From Selenomonas sputigena ATCC 35185 (lineage in GTDB: Bacteria > Bacillota > Negativicutes > Selenomonadales > Selenomonadaceae), in NCBI RefSeq assembly GCF_000208405.1, contig NC_015437.1, positions 2,473,501 to 2,537,500 on the forward strand: a stretch of DNA of 64,000 nucleotides, written 5' to 3'. The notes below the pieces were generated by a model that was not told where the DNA came from, searched no databases, and was given only the letters and a program-made list of their open reading frames with translations. Every line of letters begins with the position of its first letter. Position 1 is the first letter of the stretch. Of the stretch, positions 52,659 through 60,284 are shown piece after piece. The translations under genes were made by a program, and so were the position numbers.

Positions 52659-54650
52659 ATGCTGAAAAGAATCATGAAGAAGAAGGGCCTCTTGCTGACG
52701 GCAGCCATCGTCGCTGCCATGACTGTCCCCGCCTATGCGGCGGAGAAAAAGCCCGAGGACGGAAAAGCGATCAAAACGGGCGCCGTCGTCGTCACGGCAT
52801 CGAGAACAGAGCAGGAAGTCAAGGAAACGCCTAGCTCCGTTGAAGTCATCACGCGCGAGGACATCGACAAGATGGGCGCGGAATCCGTGCGACAGGCGCT
52901 GCAGCTCGCCATCGGTCTGGACACAACGGAGACGGGTATGGTGGGAAATCAAGTTTCCATTCGCGGCGCACAGACAAATCAAACATTAATCCTCATCGAT
53001 GGGCGGCGCGTGCGCTCAGAAGATACATCGTCCACGATGAACGCCTATGAGTTTGATCGTATCAATATGGACGATGTTGAACGCATCGAGATCGTACGTG
53101 GCGCGGCGAGCTCACTTTACGGCTCGGAAGCCATCGGCGGCGTCATCAATATCATCAAGAAGCGACCGGAGAAGCAGCAGACATCTGTCACGGCAGATTG
53201 GACAACGCGCCGCGCAGATGGCGGCATCCGCTACGACACGGGAAAGCAAGGCAAATGGAATCTCTCGACGAGCTTCAAGCTCTCGGATTATCGCGAACGT
53301 GGCACCAATGCCACAAGCAATCAGTTTGGCAAGAGGTACTTTTTCAACATCGAAGGCCGCCTGGACGTGGCAAAGGACAAGTGGCTGGATGTCTTCTTCG
53401 ACTACATGAAAGAAGACCTCTACGCCAGAGAGCTGGATAACCAAGGTGCAGACTATGACCAGGTGCGCGTAGCGACAGGCGTCAAGTACGCGGGGCGCGA
53501 CAAGCGCGGCGACTATGAGGCGCAAGTTTACTACACCCGCTTTCATAAGGATCAAGAACGGCGGGACAGAGCGAACAGCAACCTTCTTGGCTTCGATGAT
53601 ATGACCTTCAAATCCTTGATTTTCGATGGCAGACGCTCCTTGCAGCTGACGAACGATCACTTGCTGACCTTTGGCGGTGAATATCGCAAAGAGGACTACG
53701 ATAGTACGCGCTTGACGGGCAGCGGTTCCATATCACGTAAAGGTATCACAAGCCCGTTTGGCAAAAACTCCGTGCGATACGCCGCGCTTTATGTACAGGA
53801 CGAGTGGCTCGCAAGCCCTGACTGGCTGCTCATTCCGTCCATACGCTGGGATTACAGCAGTTCCTTCGGCAGCAAAGTGACGGGAAAACTCGGTACTACG
53901 TATAAGATCAATAAAGATCTGCGCTTCAAGGCGAACATCGGTACGGCGTACCGCGCACCGACAGCGAGCGAACTTTACTTGGATTGGCCAGGTATGCCGG
54001 GCGGCAGAACTAATAAACCTTGGTTGCATGGCAATCCCAACCTTAAACCGGAAACAGCGTTGAATTTTGATTTGGGAGTTGAGCTGGAAAAGGACAAGAC
54101 CTTTGGCAAGGTGACATATTTTCACAACAAAGTCAGCGATTTGATTAACGGAACCTTCGATCACTATACGCTCATCCATCCGGGACCGCCTCCGATTGGA
54201 TTTATGCACATAAAATATCAAAATGTAAAAGAGGCGATTTTACAAGGAATCGAACTGGAAGCAAGGCAAGCGCTCGGCAATGGCTTCTCCGTGCGCGGTC
54301 TCTATACCTACCTTGATGCACGCGATGGCGATGGCAAGCGTCTGGATTATCGTCCCTATCATAAGACAAGCCTGCAACTCAGCTACGATGATGCGAAGAA
54401 TGGCTGGAACGCGACGCTGTGGAACGATTGGGTATCGGGTTATCCCTATGTAGAAACGATTGTCATCGGCAGGGTTAAGAGAAACATCCCCAAGGATGCT
54501 TCTCTGAGCATCATGAACCTCGTCGTCAGCAAGAAGATCAACGACCGCTTCAGCGCTTATCTCGGCATCGACAACATCTTCGACAAGGAAAGCGATGCCC
54601 TCGGCTACGACGGTAGAGTCTGGCGCGGTGGCGTGCATATGACATTCTGA
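52659..54650 (+). CDS. TonB-dependent outer-membrane receptor 2 (tandem paralogue)
   Basis: This 663-residue protein is paralogous to receptor 1. Signal peptide, TonB-box region (TGAVVVTAS), plug and most barrel strands align closely. It is 27 residues longer, mainly through extra loop sequence near GGRTNKPWLHGNP, DLINGTFDHYTLIHPGP and VETIVIGRVKRN. The differing extracellular loops suggest a different ligand. It ends with GGVHMTF like its neighbour. Confidence 0.95.
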   Translation: MLKRIMKKKGLLLTAAIVAAMTVPAYAAEKKPEDGKAIKTGAVVVTASRTEQEVKETPSSVEVITREDIDKMGAESVRQALQLAIGLDTTETGMVGNQVSIRGAQTNQTLILIDGRRVRSEDTSSTMNAYEFDRINMDDVERIEIVRGAASSLYGSEAIGGVINIIKKRPEKQQTSVTADWTTRRADGGIRYDTGKQGKWNLSTSFKLSDYRERGTNATSNQFGKRYFFNIEGRLDVAKDKWLDVFFDYMKEDLYARELDNQGADYDQVRVATGVKYAGRDKRGDYEAQVYYTRFHKDQERRDRANSNLLGFDDMTFKSLIFDGRRSLQLTNDHLLTFGGEYRKEDYDSTRLTGSGSISRKGITSPFGKNSVRYAALYVQDEWLASPDWLLIPSIRWDYSSSFGSKVTGKLGTTYKINKDLRFKANIGTAYRAPTASELYLDWPGMPGGRTNKPWLHGNPNLKPETALNFDLGVELEKDKTFGKVTYFHNKVSDLINGTFDHYTLIHPGPPPIGFMHIKYQNVKEAILQGIELEARQALGNGFSVRGLYTYLDARDGDGKRLDYRPYHKTSLQLSYDDAKNGWNATLWNDWVSGYPYVETIVIGRVKRNIPKDASLSIMNLVVSKKINDRFSAYLGIDNIFDKESDALGYDGRVWRGGVHMTF

Positions 54651-54662
54651 TACGGCAAAATG

Positions 54663-54696
54663 AAAAGTCCCTAAGCTTGCAGCTTGGGGGCTTTTT
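54663..54696 (+). terminator. Terminator after the second TonB receptor
   Basis: AAGTCCCTAAGC and GCTTGGGGGCTT pair with two mismatches or wobbles, followed by five T residues. Confidence 0.7.
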
Positions 54697-54813
54697 GCAT
54701 GTCGGCGACGGCGCATCGTATATCCCGCACGCAAGAAGCTGTATTGACGCTATGCCCTAGGAAAACGTATAATGGAGAAAACAATTCAGCAAACGATGGA
54801 GAGGAGGAATCCA

Positions 54814-55824
54814 ATGAAGGTGCCAAAGGATGCACAGCTGGCGATCGCGATCGGCTTTGCGGCGTTTTTCCTCTTCGTGGGCTTGGGCGCTTACGGCATA
54901 TATTATTTCTTCACGGGCGGCTGCGATGAGAACAGCGAGCCTTATTCTGCCTACGAGGTGCGCGAAAAAATCGAGGCGGAGTACGATTTTCCCGTCGAGC
55001 TTGAATACTTGGGCGAGACGGTCACGCGGGAAAAGCCGTGGAAAAGAGTCGACTACGCCTTCCGCGACAAGGAGCGCGACTTCACGTTCACCGCGCATGC
55101 GAAGGTCGCGCCCATCAATGCGTCGATCCCCTTCATCATCCTGCCGGGCGGACGCTCCTACTATACCGACTATCCCGCGCGTTGTCTCGATCGGCTCAAC
55201 GACGAGGTGCAGGAGTGCGCGAAAAAGCGCGGCCTGCGCTTCATCACGCCCGAGGAGAAGGAGGCGCATCTCGGCTATCAGGGCGGTGTCGATACCGTTT
55301 TTCTGACGGATGAAAAGCAGCTCGCGGATGCGGCGGAGCTGTTCCTCGAAATTGCGCAGATCTACGATGTGGCACGTTTCGCCGAGCATGACGTCGGACG
55401 CGACATCGCCTTCTGCTATCTGCCGCCGGGCGAGACGGATCTCAAGAAGGCGCAGCTCGTCTGCGTGCTGTATCTGCGCAGCAAGCGGGACATCTATGAC
55501 GCGAACGGCATCTCGGATTATATCATCTCAAACAGCACGAGCGAGGCAGAGCCTTTTCTGCTCCGCTTGAAGGGCGGCTGGCAGGACAAGACCTGGCGGG
55601 CGAAAAAGAAGGCCGCGGACGGCATCGGCATGGGCAGGAGCAATCCGGGTGATTCAGGCGCTCTCGGCTCGCACGATGACCGAACGCCTTGGGACGACTG
55701 GGGCGACTGGGATGATTGGAGCGATTGGGATGGCTGGGATGATTGGGGCGATGCGGACAGCGACCGCCCGGAATTCCTCACGCCGCCCATCTCTCCCTCG
55801 CGCCGAGAGCCGAGCTGGATCTGA
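54814..55824 (+). CDS. Membrane protein with a Trp/Asp-repeat tail
   Basis: This 336-residue protein has one N-terminal transmembrane helix (IAIGFAAFFLFVGLGAYGIY), a mixed alpha/beta domain of unknown family (LEYLGETVTREKPWKRVDYA to about residue 270), and a striking C-terminal tail. In the tail WDDWGDWDDWSDWDGWDDWG repeats a W-D/G-D unit about eight times. Such acidic aromatic repeats may bind a surface, calcium or a partner. ATG at 54814 follows GAGGAGGAA; an ATG at 54772 lacks a site. No function is known. Confidence 0.75.
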   Translation: MKVPKDAQLAIAIGFAAFFLFVGLGAYGIYYFFTGGCDENSEPYSAYEVREKIEAEYDFPVELEYLGETVTREKPWKRVDYAFRDKERDFTFTAHAKVAPINASIPFIILPGGRSYYTDYPARCLDRLNDEVQECAKKRGLRFITPEEKEAHLGYQGGVDTVFLTDEKQLADAAELFLEIAQIYDVARFAEHDVGRDIAFCYLPPGETDLKKAQLVCVLYLRSKRDIYDANGISDYIISNSTSEAEPFLLRLKGGWQDKTWRAKKKAADGIGMGRSNPGDSGALGSHDDRTPWDDWGDWDDWSDWDGWDDWGDADSDRPEFLTPPISPSRREPSWI

Positions 55825-55910
55825 TTCGAGGTCAGAGGCGTGCAGCTTTTGTTTCTGACCGCCTGCACCGTGCAGGAATTTTGCAGCATTGAAGATGGGG
55901 AGGTACGAAC

Positions 55911-57092
55911 ATGCAGGAGTTTTCTTTTCATTGTCCGACAGAGATCGTATTTGGCCGCGGCGTCGAGGAGCGCACGGCGGAGCTTCTTCGAAAGTACGGC
56001 GCACATCGCGTCTTTATCGTTTACGGCGGCGGCAGTGTCATCAAGAGCGGGCTGCTCGCGCGCGTCGAGCGCGTCATCACGGCGGCGGGTCTTGCCTTTT
56101 CCGTCCGGGGCGGCGTGCGACCGAATCCGCGCCTTTCGTTTGCGCGTGAGGCTGTGCGCGAGGCGATGGACTTCGAGGCGGACTTCCTTCTCGCCGTCGG
56201 CGGCGGCAGCGTCATCGACACGGCGAAGGCCATCGCGCATGGCACGGCGAATCCCGAAACCGATCTATGGGATTTCTGGTCGGGCAAGAAAGAGCTCAAA
56301 AAGAGCCTGCCTGTCGGCGTCATCTTGACGCTTCCTGCGGCGGGCAGCGAGACGAGCGATTCCTCCGTGCTGACGAATGAGGAAACGGGCGAGAAATCGG
56401 GACTGCCGTCGCCGTTCAACCGCCCCGCCTTCGCCATTTTGAACCCCGAATTGGCCTTTTCCCTGTCCTCGCCGCAGCTTGCGGCAGGCATCGCCGACAT
56501 CGTCATGCACACGCTTGAGCGCTACATGACGCATACGGAAGGCAACGAATTCACCGATCTCCTCGCCGAAGCGCTCCTGCAGAATGTCGCGAAGTATGCG
56601 CCCATCGTCCTCGCACATCACAAAAACTACGAGGCGATGAGCGAGATCATGTGGTGCGGCACGATCTCGCACTGCGGACTCACGGGACTCGGCCGCGACA
56701 AGGATTTCTCCGTGCACAAGCTCGGTCATGCGCTGTCGGCACGCTACGACACGAACCACGGCGAGTCCCTGACGGCGCTCTGGGGTGCGTGGGCGCGTGC
56801 CGTATACGAAGATCGCCCCGAGCGCTTCGCGCGCTTTGCCGAGAAGGTCTGGGGCGTCGATGCGGGATCTGCCGAAGAGCGGGCGCGTGCGGGCATCCGC
56901 AAGACGGAGGAGTTCTTCCGCTCGCTGAAGCTGCCGATCTCGCTCGGCGAGCTTCCGACGGGCATCTTGGAGCACCGCGCCTTGGAAGCTCTCGCCGACA
57001 ACGTGACGGCGGACGGCAAGAAAAGTGTCGGCACATTCCATCCCGTCGACCGTGCGCTCGCCTTGAAGATCTACACGGCGGCGAACCATTGA
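55911..57092 (+). CDS. Iron-containing alcohol dehydrogenase (butanol-dehydrogenase type)
   Basis: This 393-residue protein has the group III ADH fold: dinucleotide loop GGGSVIDTAKAIAHG and GSETSDSSVLTNEETGEKSG. Metal ligands are expected at the Asp in GIADIVMHTLERYM and His in HKLGHALSARYDTNHGESL. Length equals YqhD/BdhA enzymes, which reduce aldehydes with NADPH. It is the only fermentation gene in this part and has no partner. The ATG has GGGGAGG. Confidence 0.95.
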   Translation: MQEFSFHCPTEIVFGRGVEERTAELLRKYGAHRVFIVYGGGSVIKSGLLARVERVITAAGLAFSVRGGVRPNPRLSFAREAVREAMDFEADFLLAVGGGSVIDTAKAIAHGTANPETDLWDFWSGKKELKKSLPVGVILTLPAAGSETSDSSVLTNEETGEKSGLPSPFNRPAFAILNPELAFSLSSPQLAAGIADIVMHTLERYMTHTEGNEFTDLLAEALLQNVAKYAPIVLAHHKNYEAMSEIMWCGTISHCGLTGLGRDKDFSVHKLGHALSARYDTNHGESLTALWGAWARAVYEDRPERFARFAEKVWGVDAGSAEERARAGIRKTEEFFRSLKLPISLGELPTGILEHRALEALADNVTADGKKSVGTFHPVDRALALKIYTAANH

Positions 57093-57265
57093 GCCTGCAG
57101 CCGGATATTTTTCTGCTGGGAAAATACACGATGCTTATGAAGCGGCTCGTCCGAAAATAGTTTATCTTTTGTTTATCTGTCTGTTATCGTCCTTTTAGCG
57201 CAGCATGGTATACTGAACGTGTTGAAGCAGGAAAGCAAGCAAATGCAATGAGAGGAGAAGATAAA

Positions 57266-57910
57266 ATGAAGAAATGGTGGATGGCAGCTCCCGTGGCGGG
57301 CGCTCTGAGCTTCGGCGCGCTCGCCGCGCTCGGCGTGGGAATCTTCCAAGGACAGACGACGCTTCACGCACCTGCACTGCGGACTGCTGCAGTCACAGCT
57401 CCCGCCGCGAAGGGAAGCGATTCGCTGTTCCTTTCCGTCGCTGAGGCGGCGACGGCCGACTTCGTGAGCTACGACACGATCAAGGTTCAGGCGATTGCCG
57501 AATCGGGACTCCGCGAGGGCGATCTCACGAACTACGAGATCAAATTCGACGGGCGCGGCTACATGCCGACCTACCGCGTGGAGCTTGAGACGAACGCGGG
57601 CGGCATGGACATTGATTTCGACGCCAAGACGGGCGAGATCATCGACGTGCGGGAAAAATCGTGGAAGCACACGCGCACGAAACTCGTCATCAGCGACTAC
57701 GATGTGATCGAAGATGTAGAGGCGATGGGGATCGCGCTGGAGGACGCGGATCTCTCCATGGACGACCTTAACCGCTTCGAGCTGGAGCTGCACACGAAGC
57801 GGGGCGAGCTTGTCTACTCCGTCGAGCTGAAGAGCGGCATGAAAGAGTACGAATACGACCTGCGCGCCGCCGACGGCACGATCTTGAAGAGAGAAACCGA
57901 CTTCGACTGA
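57266..57910 (+). CDS. Secreted PepSY-domain-like protein
   Basis: This 214-residue protein has an N-terminal signal anchor and two PepSY-like repeats. Each pairs a short helix with strands: IKVQAIAESGLREGDLTNYE...YRVELETNAG ending DFDAKTGEIIDV, and VIEDVEAMGIALEDADLSMD...YSVELKSG ending DLRAADGTIL. PepSY domains often inhibit proteases or occur in envelope proteins; no further role can be given. ATG at 57266 follows GAGGAGAAG. IS copy 2 separates it from its terminator's far half. In the inferred ancestral order it lay upstream of the vWA gene. Confidence 0.8.
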   Translation: MKKWWMAAPVAGALSFGALAALGVGIFQGQTTLHAPALRTAAVTAPAAKGSDSLFLSVAEAATADFVSYDTIKVQAIAESGLREGDLTNYEIKFDGRGYMPTYRVELETNAGGMDIDFDAKTGEIIDVREKSWKHTRTKLVISDYDVIEDVEAMGIALEDADLSMDDLNRFELELHTKRGELVYSVELKSGMKEYEYDLRAADGTILKRETDFD

Positions 57911-57929
57911 CACAATTCACGGACAGAGG

Positions 57930-57949
57930 AAATCCCCCGCTGCAGGCAG
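57930..57949. other. Terminator half left of IS copy 2
   Basis: AAATCCCCCGCTGCAGGCAG is complementary to the half left of IS copy 1: together they give an 11-bp stem, one mismatch, then four more pairs. Confidence 0.75.
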
Positions 57950-58008
57950 TGGACTGCTCCCTGCTAAGCGGACAAGAAAATAAACCACTGTCGTAGAATT
58001 ACGCTGAT

Positions 58009-58878
58009 TTATGCGGTTTTGCTCCATATTTCGTATGAAGTAAGACCGCTTTTCAGTTGTATGCGCTCATAGTTGTAAAAGTGTACATATTGTGCTACAG
58101 TTTCCTCTAACTCCTTCCTTGATCCAAACTTCATCCGATGTAAGCATTCCGACTTCAGCGTTCCAAAGAAATTTTCCATCGAAGCATTGTCATACGGGCA
58201 GCCACGCTTTGACATTGACGGCGTGAAGTGGTATTCTTGACTTAGGTCGTAATACGCTTGGGAAGAGTACTGCGAGCCTTGGTCGCTGTGGAGGATTAGT
58301 CCATTAGCGACCATTTCCTTTTGTAAGGCGTCACGCACGGTGTCCGTAACGAGTGAAGCTGTCATATCTGTGCCGATGCGCCATCCCAGCACCATTTTGC
58401 CGCATTGATCAATGACGGCGCACAGATAGCACATGCCATGTGCCGTCGGTATATACGTGATATCTGTTGCCCAAAATTGATTTGGGCGCTCCGGATTGAA
58501 TTGCCGCTTCAACAAGTTTTCATAGCGATGTGCCGCGTCTTTGTAATGCGTATATGGACGACGACGGCGAATTTGTGCGAGAGCATCGATTTTGCGCATG
58601 ACACGCAAAACACGCTTTCGATTTACGTGAATCCCCGTATGTTTTCGAAGCCATTTGCAGACGCGACGATAGCCGTATGTGAAATGTGTTTGTTCCTGAC
58701 AGGTCAAGATTTGTTGCTCCAGCCAGGCATCTGCATGTGATTCCTGCATTCGATATCGCCAGTCGTAGTAACCGCTGCGCGATACTTCCAGAATCCGGCA
58801 CAAAGCGACAACCGGATAGACGTTACGCAACCGCTCAATAACACGATATTTGACGCTCACCTCCTTCCAGCCTCGCAA
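58009..58878 (-). CDS. IS3-family transposase OrfB (copy 2, intact)
   Basis: This 289-residue integrase-core protein has the DDE residues in ATDITYI, HSDQGSQYSS and YDNASMENFFGTLKSE. It starts at a TTG or is made by -1 frameshifting from OrfA at the AAATTTT heptamer (58881-58887 on the other strand). Where copy 1 has a stop it has Gln (CAA), so this is the only copy able to encode an active enzyme. Confidence 0.95.
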   Translation of the reverse strand: MRGWKEVSVKYRVIERLRNVYPVVALCRILEVSRSGYYDWRYRMQESHADAWLEQQILTCQEQTHFTYGYRRVCKWLRKHTGIHVNRKRVLRVMRKIDALAQIRRRRPYTHYKDAAHRYENLLKRQFNPERPNQFWATDITYIPTAHGMCYLCAVIDQCGKMVLGWRIGTDMTASLVTDTVRDALQKEMVANGLILHSDQGSQYSSQAYYDLSQEYHFTPSMSKRGCPYDNASMENFFGTLKSECLHRMKFGSRKELEETVAQYVHFYNYERIQLKSGLTSYEIWSKTA

Positions 58879-59159
58879 AGAAAATTTCGCAGGACATCGA
58901 CCTTCATACGGAGCTCGATTACTTCGTTTTGTAAAGAGGTGCGCTCATCGATTGCTTGTTTGCGTGGGCGCCCTTTCGGACGAGGAATATATCCGGCTTT
59001 CCTTAAGCGATCTTTACGCCGTTGGCGTTTTATGAATCCCTTGATTTGTTCTTTGGTCAATCCATAGATTTCACCAATTTGCCGATGTGTTTTTCCTTCT
59101 GTCTTGAGACGGAAGATTTCATCGGATAACTGCTCAATTTTTGTATATTGTCTTGGCAT
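58857..59159 (-). CDS. IS3-family transposase OrfA (copy 2)
   Basis: This 100-residue helix-turn-helix protein is nearly identical to OrfA of copy 1, differing by CEAGRR versus CEVGRR. It overlaps OrfB by 22 bp in the -1 frame. Confidence 0.93.
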   Translation of the reverse strand: MPRQYTKIEQLSDEIFRLKTEGKTHRQIGEIYGLTKEQIKGFIKRQRRKDRLRKAGYIPRPKGRPRKQAIDERTSLQNEVIELRMKVDVLRNFLCEAGRR

Positions 59160-59239
59160 AACGAATCCCTCCTGTTGTAGTTCTTATTCTACAACAGGAG
59201 GGATTTTTATTCACTGTCCGTATTTTGGGGTGCAGTCCA

Positions 59240-59260
59240 AAACGACAAGGGGGATTCTTC
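59240..59260. other. Terminator half right of IS copy 2
   Basis: AAACGACAAGGGGGATTCTT pairs with the complement of the segment right of IS copy 1 to give a 14-bp perfect stem. Here it serves the OB-fold gene ending at 59272. Confidence 0.75.
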
Positions 59261-59271
59261 TTTGCTATGTC

Positions 59272-59766
59272 TTATTTAGCTGTCTCTACCTTATCAAGAT
59301 CCAAATAATATCCCAGCACATCGCCTACATCAGTGATACGACCGTATACCGTTACAGCCTGTCCTTTTTGCAGCTTGAGGACGGCATCCTGCAATTCTTT
59401 ATTCTTTGACTTGATGGAGCAACGTACATGGAGGGAAGAATAATTCCGATCCGTTCCATTTATCGTTATATAGCTCAAATCAGAGTCGATATTTTCCAGA
59501 ATACCACCAACAATCTTTACATCTTTCCCCTTATAGTTCTTGTTAGCTGCCGCTGCATTTGTCTTCGCTTCCCGAATGAGCACATTGATGTCAGCATCCG
59601 CATAGGTTCTCGTCTGCTCCTGCTTCGCACTCGATGATGAAGAAGGTGCCGATTTTCCACCTTGATCTTTCGAACCTCCGGCACACGAGGCAATCATCAC
59701 ACCGATGATGACGATCGCGATCAGACCTAAAACTGCTCCTAAACAACCTTTTGCAACCGTACCCAT
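59272..59766 (-). CDS. OB-fold (tRNA_anti-like) lipoprotein
   Basis: This 164-residue protein has an N-terminal hydrophobic segment ending MIASCAGG, a lipobox-like site, then a Ser/Gln-rich linker and an OB-fold domain: YKGKDVKIVGGILENIDSDL, YITINGT and KGQAVTVYGRITDVG. This is the tRNA_anti-like family of Firmicute membrane proteins, whose ligand is unknown. The start has AAAGGAG. Its terminator is split by IS copy 2. Confidence 0.8.
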   Translation of the reverse strand: MGTVAKGCLGAVLGLIAIVIIGVMIASCAGGSKDQGGKSAPSSSSSAKQEQTRTYADADINVLIREAKTNAAAANKNYKGKDVKIVGGILENIDSDLSYITINGTDRNYSSLHVRCSIKSKNKELQDAVLKLQKGQAVTVYGRITDVGDVLGYYLDLDKVETAK

Positions 59767-59918
59767 GATACAACATCTCCTTTGTTGAGTAATGTATATT
59801 CTATGAGTATATAATTCCCCCCCGACGGATTTTCCTGCTTGATTCTCATATTTTCTATGTAATTTTTATTTTTTTCTCACGCCTCTTTCAGTATCTTCTC
59901 TTTTGTGTAGAGATATGC

Positions 59919-59962
59919 TATACTTTGTCCGTTGCCTCCTCCAGACTGGCAAGGAAAGGAGG
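59919..59962 (+). promoter_or_regulatory. Promoter -10 and SD-sequestering leader of Fst toxin c
   Basis: TATACT (59919-59924) is followed by a leader with TTGCC (59932-59936) able to pair with GGCAA (59948-59952), and CCTCCT (59935-59940) able to pair with the ribosome site AGGAGG (59957-59962). Module b has the same layout. Confidence 0.65.
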
Positions 59963-59972
59963 TGTATATGCT

Positions 59973-60083
59973 ATGGAAGACATTGTTCTTTCATTCCTTC
60001 TCTCCGTCTTGGCTGGCATAATCGCCAACTATGTCAGCAAACGGCTTGACGAAAGAGAAAAAGGCAACAAGCCTGAGCCGTAA
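59973..60083 (+). CDS. Fst-family type I toxin peptide, module c
   Basis: This 36-residue peptide reads MEDIVLSFLLSVLAGIIANY then VSKRLDEREKGNKPEP. Membrane helix, LSVLAG core and the K-LDER tail match module b and the Fst family. The out-of-frame ATG at 59968 gives only a 17-residue frame. The stop is 24 bp from a shared terminator. Translation is likely blocked by leader structure and by the antisense RNA from the other strand. Confidence 0.85.
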   Translation: MEDIVLSFLLSVLAGIIANYVSKRLDEREKGNKPEP

Positions 60084-60107
60084 TCCCAGCTCGCAAAAAA
60101 GGGATAG

Positions 60108-60142
60108 AAAATCCCCCCAAGGTGGTGACTTGGGGGGATTTT
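60108..60142. terminator. Bidirectional terminator of Fst module c
   Basis: AAAATCCCCCCAAG (60108-60121) pairs perfectly with CTTGGGGGGATTTT (60129-60142). Confidence 0.9.
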
Positions 60143-60181
60143 CGTGTACATGCTGTGAAAGTTGTTCTTTCATTCCTGCCG
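60108..60181 (-). ncRNA. Antisense antitoxin RNA (RNA II type) of Fst module c
   Basis: A leftward transcript of about 70 nt from the promoter at 60187-60215 to the terminator. Its template segment 60144-60177 repeats toxin positions 59962-59998 at 31 of 34 aligned bases with a three-base gap, so the RNA is complementary to the toxin start region. Confidence 0.75.
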
Positions 60182-60186
60182 CACTC

Positions 60187-60215
60187 AGTATAGCATATTC
60201 ATTATATGTGTGCAA
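60187..60215 (-). promoter_or_regulatory. Promoter of the module c antisense RNA
   Basis: Read leftward, TTGCAC (60210-60215) and TATACT (60187-60192) are 17 bp apart. Confidence 0.7.
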
Positions 60216-60284
60216 GCGATTCGAGATGGCTAAATTTCTCAACCTCGATAAGTTCAACGAGGAAAAACAAACAACCTCATCGTT

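Larger units (their letters stand above)
57950..59239 (-). mobile_element. IS3-family (IS150-like) insertion sequence, copy 2
   Basis: This 1,290-bp element is in inverted orientation to copy 1, with the same terminal repeats and intact OrfA and OrfB. Flanks are CAG and AAA, so no target duplication is present at this copy as it stands. Confidence 0.95.
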
